This document shows, piece by piece, positions 18,855 through 26,630 of a DNA stretch of 64,000 nt. The stretch covers positions 1 to 64,000 of the forward strand of contig JAFXYD010000098.1 in assembly GCA_017541995.1 (NCBI GenBank), read 5' to 3'. Numbering within the stretch: position 1 is the first letter of the stretch; each line of letters starts with the position of its first letter. The position numbers and the translations under genes are program-made. This stretch comes from Oscillospiraceae bacterium. GTDB taxonomy: Bacteria > Bacillota > Clostridia > Oscillospirales > Oscillospiraceae. The notes under the pieces are model-generated. The model made no database searches. It had not been told where the DNA came from and saw nothing but the letters and a program-made list of their open reading frames with translations.

Positions 18855-18882
18855 ATTATAGCACAACTTTTAGCACTGTCAA
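18855..18882 (-). promoter_or_regulatory. Sigma-A promoter of hsp20
   Basis: TTGACA, 16 bp, TATAAT on the minus strand. Its -35 hexamer lies inside the CIRCE element, so bound HrcA would block RNA polymerase. Confidence 0.88.
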
Positions 18883-18896
18883 GAGGAGAGTGCTAA
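18870..18896. promoter_or_regulatory. CIRCE operator for HrcA
   Basis: TTAGCACTG, 9 bp, GAGTGCTAA: the classical TTAGCACTC-N9-GAGTGCTAA with a single change at the inner base of one arm. Known CIRCE sites control groE and dnaK; here it controls hsp20. Confidence 0.93.
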
Positions 18897-18962
18897 ACAT
18901 TTGTTGAACTCTTTGTGAGCAATTTGTGAACGGCAGATTGGGATTTGTCGTGTTCTTCCACC

Positions 18963-19035
18963 CGTAGGGGCCGATGCCCACATCGGCCCTCCCGATTGAC
19001 CGGGGCAAGGGCCGATGTGGGCATCGGCCCCTACG
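18963..19035. repeat. Pair of inverted palindromic repeats, CCCTAC-bordered family
   Basis: Two 28-bp arms (18963-18990 and 19008-19035) are perfect inverted copies of each other, and each arm is itself a palindrome (GGGCCGATG/CATCGGCCC). The outer ends are CGTAGGGG and CCCCTACG. One copy of the same arm is found inside the ABC exporter gene at 23749-23773. Confidence 0.93.
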
Positions 19036-19061
19036 AATGATCCCGACAAATCCCTATTTGT

Positions 19062-19652
19062 CTATCCGAAGATCTCCGCCAGCCAGTCCAGGAGGCGGAA
19101 TTTGATGGTCACCGTGTCGGAGCTTCCGGTCATCAAAGCGATCTGCTCCCGGCTCATGCCCGCCTGGACCGCCTCCTCCTCAAATTCCTCCCCGGCGGGC
19201 AGGCAGAGGGCGGGAAAGGCCACGCACCACCAGTTGTGGCCCCGGCCCGCCCCCAGGGTGATCCGCAGGGCCCGGTATTCCCCGGCAGGCAGGGAGAAGC
19301 TCCCGTAATCGCGGCGGGGAAAGGACTCCCGGGCCAGGACGGCGCGCACGGGCTCTCCGGTGCCCAGGGTCCGGGCGGCGGTCTCCTCCAGGGCGGGCAG
19401 CCCCGCCTTCAGGGCCGCGGCGGCCCTGTCCGCGTCGGGGCAGCCCGCCGTCAGAGCGGCGATCCGGGGCAGCAGGGCGTCCCGGACCGCCAGCTTCCGG
19501 GCCTGGTCCCGGGGATCGTCGGAGGCCGCCACCACGTGCAGGCGGATCAGCTTTTCCGCCAGCGCCCGCTGCTCCAGGGCTACCCGAAGGCTCAAGCCGG
19601 AAAAAGCCAGCAGAAAGGCGAGAGACAAGACGCATAAGTACCGTTTCCACAT
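19062..19652 (-). CDS. spoIIR: Stage II sporulation protein R
   Basis: A 196-residue secreted signalling protein made in the forespore under sigma-F. It activates the SpoIIGA protease, which processes pro-sigma-E in the mother cell. An N-terminal membrane/signal segment is followed by KLIRLHVVAASDDPRDQARKL and later GRGHNWWCVAFPALCLP, both hallmarks of the family. The ribosome site AGGTGAT is buried in the 3' arm of a hairpin just upstream of ATG 19652. Confidence 0.95.
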   Translation of the reverse strand: MWKRYLCVLSLAFLLAFSGLSLRVALEQRALAEKLIRLHVVAASDDPRDQARKLAVRDALLPRIAALTAGCPDADRAAAALKAGLPALEETAARTLGTGEPVRAVLARESFPRRDYGSFSLPAGEYRALRITLGAGRGHNWWCVAFPALCLPAGEEFEEEAVQAGMSREQIALMTGSSDTVTIKFRLLDWLAEIFG

Positions 19653-19706
19653 AAAAAATCACCTGTCCATACTCGGTTTGTGCTGAGAGTATGGACAGGT
19701 GGTTTT
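19653..19706 (-). promoter_or_regulatory. Hairpin sequestering the spoIIR ribosome site
   Basis: Minus-strand arms 19706-19687 and 19674-19655 pair over 20 bp with one mismatch and a 12-nt loop, and are followed by six T residues that run into the ATG. The 3' arm contains the Shine-Dalgarno. Read-through RNA would fold and be silent or terminated; RNA begun in the loop would not. Confidence 0.75.
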
Positions 19707-19716
19707 GATTTTATAC
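19687..19716 (-). promoter_or_regulatory. Candidate sigma-F promoter of spoIIR
   Basis: GTATA (19716-19712), 15 bp, GTCCATACTC (19696-19687) on the minus strand. This fits the sigma-F pattern GYATA-N15-GGNNANAHTR at most positions. The -10 lies in the 5' arm of the hairpin, so the expected start falls in the hairpin loop. Confidence 0.5.
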
Positions 19717-19759
19717 CGATGGCGAAGCATGCAAAGCGGGATTTGTTTGGCTGACGCAA

Positions 19760-19886
19760 TGAAAGAATGAAAAAATGAAATTATGAAAGAATTGTGGTAT
19801 TTTCCATATCTCCGATATGGAAAATGATTTCAAATTTGTCCCGAAGGGACACCTCAATTTTTTCATTTTTTCATAGTTTCATTTTT
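19760..19886. repeat. Octamer arrays as inverted arms around a hairpin
   Basis: Four TGAAAGAA-like 8-bp units (19760-19791) and four inverted TCATTTTT-like units (19855-19886) flank a perfect 12-bp hairpin (19799-19810 with 19814-19825) and a small GTCCC/GGGAC hairpin. It has the same design as the heptamer element at 37226-37327 but an 8-bp period. Confidence 0.85.
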
Positions 19887-19900
19887 TTATTAATCTGTCC

Positions 19901-21037
19901 CTACCCCTGCGCCAGCAGCATCAGCGACAGGGCGATGGCGAGGCCGGGCTTGAGGCTCTCCAGCTCCACCCACTCAGCCCGGGTATGGGCCAGGCCGCCC
20001 CGGACGGTGCCCAGGGTGTTGGCGGGGATCCCCAGGGACAGGGGCACGTTGCTGTCGGTGGAGGCGGCCAGCAGGACCGCGGGCTTTCCCCAGAAGCTTT
20101 CGATCACCTCGGCGCTGCGCTCCGTCATGGCCGCCAGGGCGGCCTCGTCCACGGGGCCGCTGCCGGGGCGGACCCCCAGCAGCTCCACCGTCAATTCGCC
20201 CCCCAGGTTCTGACATTCCGCCAGAACGGCCCGGAATTTGCCCTCCATCTGCTCCAGGCAGGCCTGGGAGGCGGAGCGGAACTCATAGAGCATCGAGGCC
20301 TCCTGGGCGATGGCGTTGACGGTGGTGCCGCCCTCGAAGCGGCCCACGTTGTAGGTGGTTTTCTCCCCGGCGGGCAGCTCGATGGCGTAGAGCTTTTCCA
20401 CCAGGCGGCACAGGATCTCGATGGCGTTGGGGGCCCCGAAGGCGCTGTAGGAGTGGCCCCCCACGGTTTTGCAGGTGATTTTGTAGCGCTGGGAGCCCAC
20501 GGCCCGGCAGATGCACTGGGGCAGGTCGCAGTCGAAGGAATAGAAGGCCTTGATCCGCTCCCCGTACCGGGCAAACAGGGCCTTGGAGCCCTCCAGATTC
20601 CCCAGGCCCTCCTCGCAGGCGTTGGCCACGATCAGAAAGCCCCCGGCGCCCCGGACGCCGTTTCGCAGCAGATAGCGGGCCGCCAGCAGGAGGTTCACCA
20701 GGTTGGCGCTGTCATCCCCGATGCCCGGGGCGTAAAGGATCCCGTTTTCCTCCCGCATGGGCAGGGGCTCCAGATCCGGGAAGACCACGTCGGTGTGGGC
20801 TGCAAAGACCGTCAGCTCCCCGTCCTGGGGACCGATGGGGCAGATCACGTTCTTGGCCCCGTCGATGAAGACCTCCCCGGCCCCGTTGGCCAGGAGCCAG
20901 TCCCGGACGAAGGCCGCCCGCCGCTCCTCCTGCCGGGTGGGAGCGGGAATGCGGCCGAGGGTGCGAAGCAGCGCGCAGGCCTCGTCGAAGCTCTCCTCGG
21001 CGTAGCGTTCCGCGACGGATTTGATTTGTTGATCCAT
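19901..21037 (-). CDS. M20-family metallopeptidase
   Basis: A 378-residue cytoplasmic zinc peptidase. ATG 21037 follows CGGAGGTTGTT. Metal ligands are in AAHTDVVFP (His and Asp), GIGDDSANLV, NACEEGLGN (catalytic Glu pair) and the distal region; the dimerisation insert begins VGGHSYSAFGAPNAIE. It belongs with PepT-like aminotripeptidases and related M20 deacylases; the substrate is not fixed by sequence. The TAG stop is part of GTAGGGACAG, the border sequence of the palindromic repeats. Confidence 0.9.
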   Translation of the reverse strand: MDQQIKSVAERYAEESFDEACALLRTLGRIPAPTRQEERRAAFVRDWLLANGAGEVFIDGAKNVICPIGPQDGELTVFAAHTDVVFPDLEPLPMREENGILYAPGIGDDSANLVNLLLAARYLLRNGVRGAGGFLIVANACEEGLGNLEGSKALFARYGERIKAFYSFDCDLPQCICRAVGSQRYKITCKTVGGHSYSAFGAPNAIEILCRLVEKLYAIELPAGEKTTYNVGRFEGGTTVNAIAQEASMLYEFRSASQACLEQMEGKFRAVLAECQNLGGELTVELLGVRPGSGPVDEAALAAMTERSAEVIESFWGKPAVLLAASTDSNVPLSLGIPANTLGTVRGGLAHTRAEWVELESLKPGLAIALSLMLLAQG

Positions 21038-21105
21038 AACAACCTCCGAAAGGTAAAATGATAGGCAAGTCCATGCTGCAGGAAGCGATCCTGGGTGAGA
21101 GGTAC

Positions 21106-21404
21106 TGAAGAATGAATAATGAAGAATGAAGAATGGCGGGGTACGATAGGGCTCTGTTGTCGGGACCACCCCTCCACCGGCCTTGAGGCCGGTCCCCCTA
21201 CCCTGCGAGCAGGGGAGGTTTGAGGAGCGTCTCGACGCTCCCGCGCTCCTTGACCCCCCTCTCCTGCGAGCAGGAGAGGTTTTCGGGCGCTCCATGCGCG
21301 CCCCTACGGCGGGGGACGGCGGGACGGGTGATCCCTCCCCTGCGGGCAGTCTGTTCCCCGTTCCCTGTTCCCTTGCCCCACCCTGATCCTTGATCCCTGA
21401 TCCC
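21106..21404. repeat. Mosaic of heptamer arrays and palindromes
   Basis: No gene in this gap. It holds four TGAAGAA-type units (21106-21133), several GC palindromes including CCGGCCTTGAGGCCGG (21177-21192), paired CTGCGAGCAG hairpins near 21200 and 21265, GTTCCCT units (21353-21373) and TGATCCY units (21384-21404). The last unit overlaps the stop codon of the ABC exporter gene. Confidence 0.8.
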
Positions 21405-23197
21405 TAAATCGCGTACTGGGACTGGAACAGCTCGTAATAGAAGCCCTTTTGCTCCAGCAGGGACTTGTGGGTGCCCTGCTCCACGATCCGGCCGTCCCGG
21501 AGCACCAGGATCAGATCCGCGTCCACGATGGTGGAGAGGCGGTGGGCGATGACGAAGCAGGTGCGGCCCCCCATGAGCCGGTCCATGGCCTTCTGGATCA
21601 GCAGCTCCGTGCGGGTGTCCACGTTGGAGGTGGCCTCGTCCAGGATCAGCAGGCTCCGGTCCGCCAGCAGGGCCCGGGCGATGGTCAGCAGCTGCTTCTG
21701 GCCGGAGGAGACGGCGGTGCTGTCCTCGGAGATTACGGTGTCGTAGCCCTGGGGCAGGCGGCGGATGAAGTGGTCGCAGTAGGCCAGGTCGCAGGCCCTC
21801 TCGATCTCCTCCCGGCTGACCTCGGGGCTGCCGTAGCCCACGTTCTCCGCCACCGTGCCCTTGAAGAGCCAGGTGTCCTGGAGGACCATGGCGAAGAGGC
21901 GGCGGGTCTGCGCCCGGGAGAGTTGGGAGATGTCCTGGCCGTCGATCAGAATTTGGCCCTTTTGGATGTCGTAGAAGCGCATGAGCAGGTTCACGATGGT
22001 GGTCTTGCCCGCTCCGGTGGGGCCCACGATGGCTACCTTCTGCCCCGGCTCCACGGTGAAGCTCAGATCCCGGATCAAGGGCTTTTCGGGGTCATAGGAG
22101 AAGTCTGCGTGGCGGAACTCCACCCGGCCCCGGGTGGGGCCCTCCACGCATCCGGCGGGGTCCTCCTCCTCGGGCAGATCCAGCAGGGTGAAGACCCGCT
22201 TGGCGGCGGATTTCACATGCTGGACAAAGCTCAGGCCGAAGGCGATGCGCTCCAGCGGGGCGGAGAGCTGCCGGGCGAAGAAGATCACCGTCACCACGGT
22301 GCCGATGGACAGGCCCCGGTGGACGATGAGCCAGCCCCCCAGCACCGCCACGGCGATATAGGCCAGAGCGTCCACGAAGATGATCACCGGCTGGACGATG
22401 GAGGACAGGAAGTTGCCGAAGATGCCGTTGCGCTGGTGGCGCAGGGAGAGCTCGTCGTACTTCTTCTGCAGCTCCGCCTCCCGGTTGAAGGCCTTGGTGG
22501 TGGGGTAGTTGGTATAGGCCTCCTCCGCCAGGGCCGTCAGCTCGCCCCCTAAGTTGAAGTGCTTGTCCCAGTGCTTCTCCCCCAGGGTCGCCATTTTGGC
22601 AGAGAGGAAGACGGACAGGGGCGAGAGCAGCACCACGGGGATGGCCATGCGCCAGTCGGTGAAAAAGAGGATGCCCGCGATGACGAACATCTGCAAAAAG
22701 CCCGTCAGCAGGATCTCCACAATGCCGTAGATGGAGTCGGCCATATTGCCCACGTCCTCCATCATCCGGTCGATCACGTCCCCGGCGGGAGTCTTGTCCA
22801 CATAGGACACGGGCAGGCGGCGCAGCTTCTCCGACAGCCGGATCCGCAGCTCCGCGCAGAAGTAGCGGCTGACCACGTTGTTGAGCAGATAGGAGTTGCC
22901 GTAGGTCACCGCCGCCTGGAGGGCGTAGATGCCCAGAAGCAGCCCCAGCCCCGGCAGCAGGCTCCGGGCCAGACCCGCGGCGGGGGCCTGGACCCAGGCG
23001 TAGAGCCGGTCCACCAGGGCGCCCAGCAGCTCCGGGGCCGCCACGGCGCAGCCGATGAGAATCAGACAGAGGAGGGCGGAGAGAAGAATCCAGCCTCGCA
23101 GGGGCCTGATCTCCCGGAGCAGGCGCTTGCCGGTCTCGTCGAAGAGCCGGCGCTTTTCTTTCTGTTCGCTGTTCTGTTTCATTTCCTTGGTACTCAC
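21404..23197 (-). CDS. ABC exporter half-transporter with consensus ATPase site
   Basis: A 597-residue protein with six membrane helices (about residues 30-320) fused to an ATPase domain. Walker A is GPTGAGKTT, Walker B LLILDEATSNVD with the catalytic Glu, and the signature is the variant SSGQKQ. The gene overlaps the upstream half-transporter by four bases, so they form a heterodimer of the BmrCD/TM287-288 type, exporting drugs or lipids. Expression is probably controlled by the leader upstream of the partner gene. Confidence 0.93.
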   Translation of the reverse strand: MSTKEMKQNSEQKEKRRLFDETGKRLLREIRPLRGWILLSALLCLILIGCAVAAPELLGALVDRLYAWVQAPAAGLARSLLPGLGLLLGIYALQAAVTYGNSYLLNNVVSRYFCAELRIRLSEKLRRLPVSYVDKTPAGDVIDRMMEDVGNMADSIYGIVEILLTGFLQMFVIAGILFFTDWRMAIPVVLLSPLSVFLSAKMATLGEKHWDKHFNLGGELTALAEEAYTNYPTTKAFNREAELQKKYDELSLRHQRNGIFGNFLSSIVQPVIIFVDALAYIAVAVLGGWLIVHRGLSIGTVVTVIFFARQLSAPLERIAFGLSFVQHVKSAAKRVFTLLDLPEEEDPAGCVEGPTRGRVEFRHADFSYDPEKPLIRDLSFTVEPGQKVAIVGPTGAGKTTIVNLLMRFYDIQKGQILIDGQDISQLSRAQTRRLFAMVLQDTWLFKGTVAENVGYGSPEVSREEIERACDLAYCDHFIRRLPQGYDTVISEDSTAVSSGQKQLLTIARALLADRSLLILDEATSNVDTRTELLIQKAMDRLMGGRTCFVIAHRLSTIVDADLILVLRDGRIVEQGTHKSLLEQKGFYYELFQSQYAI

Positions 23198-25062
23198 AGG
23201 GCCCCGCCTCCTGTCTGGGAGAGGTAGATCTCCCGGTAGATGGGGCAGCTCTCCAGCAGCTGGGCGTGGGTTCCGGCCCCCACCAGCGCCCCGTCGGAGA
23301 GGACGAAGATTCGGTCGCAGTGCATGGCGGAGACCACCCGCTGGGTGATGACGATGCGGGTCCGGCCCGCCAGCCGGGTGTTCAGCGCCTTCCGCACCCG
23401 GGCCTCGGTGATGAAGTCCAGGGCGGAGAAGGAGTCGTCGAAGATGTAGATGGGGGCGTCCTTCAGCAGAGCCCGGGCAATGGTCAGGCGCTGCTTCTGG
23501 CCGCCGGAGATATTGGCGGCGGCGGGCTCCAGCCTGAAGTCCAGGCCCTCGGGCTTATCCCGGAGGAAGTCCGCGATCTGGGCCAGCTCCAGGGCCTGCC
23601 AGAGCTCCTCGTCCGTGGCCTCGGGCTTGCCCATCCGGAGATTCTCCGCCACGGTGCCCGCGTAGAGCATGGATTTCTGCATGGCGCAGGAGATGTTGGC
23701 CCGGACGTCCTTGGGAGAGAGCTCCGCCGCGTTGCGCAGCCGGGAGGAAGGGCCGATGTGGGCATCGGCCCCTGCGGCCTCTGTTGCCTGCTGCCTGTTG
23801 CCTGTTGCCTCCGCACTGTCATTCTGAGCGGAGCGCAGCGGAGTCGAAGAATCCGTTCTCCCGTCCCCTTCCACGCCAAAGTGCAGCGTCCCCTCGGTGG
23901 GCGAGCGGAAATCCAGCAGCAGCTCCGCCAGGGTGGACTTGCCGGAGCCGGTGCCGCCGATGACGGAGACCCACTCCCCGGGCCGGATGTGGAGCTTCAC
24001 CCGGTTCAGCGCGGGCAGGGCGCTGCCGGGGTAGGTATAGCTGACCCCCTCCAGGTCAATGGCCCCGTCAAAGCGCAGGCCCTGGGCGGGGCTGTCCTCC
24101 TCCAGGCCCGTGGACTCCGTCACCTGGCTCAGCCGCCTGGCCGCCACCCGGACGTGGGGCAGCATGACGATGGCGAAGGACACGGAGACGATGGCCCCCA
24201 ATATAATATTGATGTATTGGATCATGGCGAAGACGTCCCCGGGGGTGAGGCCGCTGCCCCGCTCCATCCGCAGGCCCCCCAGGTAGACGATGAGCAGGGC
24301 CGCCGCGTTGAGCACAAAGGCCGCCATGGGGTCGATGACGGCCATTCGGACGTTGGCCCGGATGATGTTGTCCGCCATGACCCGGGTGGCCTCGGTGACG
24401 CGGCCGTGGGCGTATTTCTCCCGGTCGAAGGCCCGGATCACCCGGATGCCCCGGAGCCGCTCCCGCACCAGGTCGTTCTGCCTGTCGCAGTACTCGTCGG
24501 AGATCTCCCAGAGCTTGTCGATGCGCTTGCTCATGAGCAGCACCGCGGCAATCAGCAGGGGCACGGCGCAGAGGATCACCAGAGACAGGCGGAAATCCTT
24601 GCGCATGCACAGGAAGACGCCCCCCAGGAACATCAGGGGGATGGTGATGATGCTGCCGCAGAGCATGGAGATCACCCAGTTCAGGGTGCCCACGTCGTGG
24701 GTGGAGCGGGTCACCAGATTGGAGGCCCCGATGCGGCCCACCTCCGCCAGGGTCATGCTGTGGACCTGGCGGAACAGGGCGGAGCGCAGGCTCCAGGTGT
24801 AGCCGGAGATCACGTGGTAGACCACCCAGTAGCCTCCGGCCACGGAGCCCAGGCTCAGCAGGGAGATCCCCAGCATCCAGGCGCCGGTTTTCAGAATATA
24901 GCCGAAGCTGTCGGCCTCCGCCGCCCCGTAGACCCCCTTGTCCAGCACGTTGGACATCAGGGTGGGCAGCAGCAGATTGCAAATGGCGGAGACCGCCATC
25001 AGCAGGGTTGCCAGGGCGATGCGGCCCCGGTAGGGCTTAAGGTAAGATAAAAGCTTTCGCAC
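23194..25062 (-). CDS. ABC exporter half-transporter with degenerate site and repeat-derived insert
   Basis: A 622-residue membrane-ATPase fusion starting at GTG 25062, six bases after AAAGGAGGGGG. Walker A is GGTGSGKST and the signature ISGGQKQR, but Walker B reads IYIFDDS with Asp in place of the catalytic Glu, as in the degenerate site of heterodimeric exporters. Between the strand after Walker A (GTLHFG) and ELSPKDVR there is an extra segment of about 50 residues encoded by three types of dispersed repeat, all in frame. This would place a flexible loop near the Q-loop. Whether the protein works is unknown, but the frame is fully open. Confidence 0.92.
   Translation of the reverse strand: MRKLLSYLKPYRGRIALATLLMAVSAICNLLLPTLMSNVLDKGVYGAAEADSFGYILKTGAWMLGISLLSLGSVAGGYWVVYHVISGYTWSLRSALFRQVHSMTLAEVGRIGASNLVTRSTHDVGTLNWVISMLCGSIITIPLMFLGGVFLCMRKDFRLSLVILCAVPLLIAAVLLMSKRIDKLWEISDEYCDRQNDLVRERLRGIRVIRAFDREKYAHGRVTEATRVMADNIIRANVRMAVIDPMAAFVLNAAALLIVYLGGLRMERGSGLTPGDVFAMIQYINIILGAIVSVSFAIVMLPHVRVAARRLSQVTESTGLEEDSPAQGLRFDGAIDLEGVSYTYPGSALPALNRVKLHIRPGEWVSVIGGTGSGKSTLAELLLDFRSPTEGTLHFGVEGDGRTDSSTPLRSAQNDSAEATGNRQQATEAAGADAHIGPSSRLRNAAELSPKDVRANISCAMQKSMLYAGTVAENLRMGKPEATDEELWQALELAQIADFLRDKPEGLDFRLEPAAANISGGQKQRLTIARALLKDAPIYIFDDSFSALDFITEARVRKALNTRLAGRTRIVITQRVVSAMHCDRIFVLSDGALVGAGTHAQLLESCPIYREIYLSQTGGGAL
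23725..23874 (-). repeat. Composite repeat insertion inside ABC ATPase domain
   Basis: A 150-bp stretch holds, from low to high coordinate, one palindrome of the 18963-19035 family (23749-23773), four TGTTGCC heptamers (23782-23809), and a CATTCTGAGCGGAGCGCAGC-type dispersed repeat (about 23819-23854). All are elsewhere intergenic elements. The length is a multiple of three and there is no stop in the coding frame. Confidence 0.88.
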
Positions 25063-25124
25063 CGTGTTCCCCCTCCTTTTGGGGAATATGACGCTTTGCG
25101 TCGAGCCGTGATTTCGTAAAAAGG

Positions 25125-25176
25125 ATATAAAAATACCGCAGCGAAGCAGCTCCCGTTCATGGCTGCGTCCTGCGGT
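25125..25176 (-). terminator. Leader terminator upstream of ABC exporter genes
   Basis: On the minus strand ACCGCAG pairs with CTGCGGT, with GCAGC/GCTGC inside, followed by TATTTTTATA. It lies 63 bp before the exporter start codon, so it can cut transcription off before the structural genes. Confidence 0.8.
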
Positions 25177-25254
25177 TTGCCAGAGATCGAAAGTTCCTTT
25201 TGGCGGCACACCAAAGCCGGGGATTGCCCCCCGCCCAGGTCTGCCCGTATTCAG

Positions 25255-25287
25255 TTAGGCGGAAACGTCCTCAAATAACAGGCTCAT
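25255..25287 (-). CDS. Leader peptide MSLLFEDVSA
   Basis: A ten-codon ORF with an AAAGGAG ribosome site nine bases upstream, sited about 40 nt after the predicted transcription start. It is far too short for a functional enzyme; its position before an attenuator suggests that ribosome movement on it controls folding of the leader. No codon run points to a particular amino acid, so a translation-inhibiting drug would be a more likely signal than amino acid starvation. Confidence 0.6.
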   Translation of the reverse strand: MSLLFEDVSA

Positions 25288-25334
25288 CTTCGTATACTCC
25301 TTTCCGGTCTGCCTTGGCAAACACTCTATTTTGT

Positions 25335-25363
25335 AATATAGCATCCGGCCTGGCCTTTGTCAA
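25335..25363 (-). promoter_or_regulatory. Sigma-A promoter of the ABC exporter operon
   Basis: TTGACA, 17 bp, TATATT on the minus strand. It is a near-consensus promoter 270 bp before the exporter start, which defines the long leader. Confidence 0.82.
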
Positions 25364-25424
25364 GCCTTCTTTTCCCGTTTTTTTCGGCTTTTCCGGGCAT
25401 TCGCCGCCCATTGCCCCGGAACGT

Positions 25425-25454
25425 CAAAGAACCCCCGGGGCGAACCCCGGGGGC
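25425..25454 (-). terminator. Terminator after HAD hydrolase gene
   Basis: CCCCCGGGG and CCCCGGGGG arms (25432-25440, 25445-25453) with a 4-nt loop, followed on the minus strand by TTCTTTG. It separates the HAD gene from the exporter promoter. The 145 bp between it and the HAD stop codon contain nothing I recognise. Confidence 0.6.
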
Positions 25455-25598
25455 CTTTGAGAAAAGAAGAGAAGAAATGAAAAGTACAGCGGCCTTGTCG
25501 CTATCGCTTACATTGGTATCATAAGGTATAAATATGAACTGGGTATGAATGGCTTGCAAACAAAAAATAAAGCTTTTGTAAACAAGTCCGCCCCTGGC

Positions 25599-26441
25599 CT
25601 ACAGCCCCTCCAGGGCCTCCACCACCCCGGCGATGCTGCCCTGGGCGCAGGGACGCACCAGACGGCAGCAGCCCAGAGCCTTGACCTCCGGGGCGCAGTC
25701 GGCGGGGGCGAAGGCCAGATCCGCCTCCAGCAGCATGGAGGCGTCGTTCATGGCGTCCCCGGCGCAGACCAGCAGCGGACGGCCCAGACGCTTTGCCAAG
25801 GCCCGGGCGGCGCTGCCCTTCCCGGCCTCCTTCGCCTGGAGATCCACGATCCGGGACGCGGCCCGGTCCGCCCGCAGCATGGGCCAGTCCGCCATGATCC
25901 TTTCGCAGCACTCCGCGAAGCGGGCCTCCTCCTGGGCGGTGCCGGAGTAGAACTGCCCCACGTCCAGGCTGCGGAATTCCCCGAAAATCGCCAGCTTGTG
26001 GTAGCGGGTGGGAGCCTCCTCCAGGCGCACGGTCTTGCAGGCCACCCCCTGGGCCCGGTAGAAGGCCTCCCGCATGGGAGACTCCCCCACCAGATAGTGG
26101 GCGTCCACCCCCTGGATCTCCAGCAGCAGATCCGGGAAGGTCTCGGTGAGGTATTCCAGCAGCTCCCGGCCCGTGGGCATCCACACCGCCCCGGAGAGCT
26201 CCTCGCTCTCATAGTCATAGGCGGCGGCCCCGTTGTAGAGGATCAGGGGGGCGTTGGTGGGGATCCTGCTGTGGTAGGGGCGGTACATGGGGGCGCTGCG
26301 GCCCGTGCCCACGGTGAAAAGTCCGCCCCGGGCCTGGAAGGAACGAATGGCCTCCAGATTGGCCGCAGGGATAGAGGAATCCGGCGCCGTCAGCGTGCGG
26401 TCAAAATCGGAGACCAGGAGAATTTGGGAAAAGTCGGTCAT
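25599..26441 (-). CDS. HAD-superfamily hydrolase, Cof/YbiV type
   Basis: A 280-residue phosphatase. Motif I is VSDFDRTLT with the nucleophile Asp, motif II lies in FTVGTGRS, the lysine of motif III is in the KEAGKGSAA region, and motif IV is CAGDAMNDASML. The large cap domain is of the C2B type found in sugar-phosphate and phospho-cofactor phosphatases. Substrate unknown. It stands alone with its own promoter and terminator, divergent from the division cluster. Confidence 0.9.
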   Translation of the reverse strand: MTDFSQILLVSDFDRTLTAPDSSIPAANLEAIRSFQARGGLFTVGTGRSAPMYRPYHSRIPTNAPLILYNGAAAYDYESEELSGAVWMPTGRELLEYLTETFPDLLLEIQGVDAHYLVGESPMREAFYRAQGVACKTVRLEEAPTRYHKLAIFGEFRSLDVGQFYSGTAQEEARFAECCERIMADWPMLRADRAASRIVDLQAKEAGKGSAARALAKRLGRPLLVCAGDAMNDASMLLEADLAFAPADCAPEVKALGCCRLVRPCAQGSIAGVVEALEGL

Positions 26442-26477
26442 TTTGCGTTTTCCTGCCTGTTTTGAATTTCGGAGCTA

Positions 26478-26506
26478 ATCTTACCCGGTTTTGCAAGCAA
26501 AGTCAA
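26478..26506 (-). promoter_or_regulatory. Sigma-A promoter of the HAD gene
   Basis: TTGACT, 17 bp, TAAGAT on the minus strand, 37 bp before the HAD start codon. Confidence 0.65.
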
Positions 26507-26549
26507 CGCTTTTCCCTTGAAAAAAACTTGAAAAAATCTCAAAAAAAGA

Positions 26550-26608
26550 TTGCAATTTCGTAACAGAACGGTTATACTAAAGCAAAGTGGAGTGAAATGG
26601 CACAAAAT
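26550..26608 (+). promoter_or_regulatory. Promoter and candidate MraZ sites of the division cluster
   Basis: TTGCAA (26550-26555), 17 bp, TATACT (26573-26578). Directly downstream, AAGTGGAGTG and AAATGGCACA (26584-26604) form two imperfect direct repeats about one helical turn apart. MraZ represses its own operon through such GTGG-type direct repeats in other bacteria, so autoregulation is likely. Confidence 0.65.
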
Positions 26609-26630
26609 TCCGCAAATTCCCATAAAAACC

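Larger units (their letters stand above)
25063..25328 (-). promoter_or_regulatory. Attenuator-type leader of the ABC exporter operon
   Basis: About 265 nt lie between the predicted transcription start and the first exporter codon. The leader holds a 10-codon ORF with its own ribosome site, a region rich in alternative GC pairings (GGCGG near 25225 can pair with two CCGCC segments), and an intrinsic terminator. The layout is that of ribosome-mediated or ligand-mediated attenuation, as known for bmrCD in Bacillus subtilis. I cannot match it to a known riboswitch class. Confidence 0.65.

Noticed and set aside
19760..19886. Insertion sequence remnant because of the inverted arms
   Set aside because: The arms are simple octamer arrays, there is no transposase remnant, and the same plan occurs elsewhere with different sequence.
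21106..21404. Small genes in the repeat mosaic after the M20 gene
   Set aside because: All frames consist of repeats and palindromes, with no conserved product.
25326..25559. 77-residue minus-strand frame overlapping the exporter promoter
   Set aside because: No ribosome site; it covers a terminator and a promoter and has no recognisable composition.
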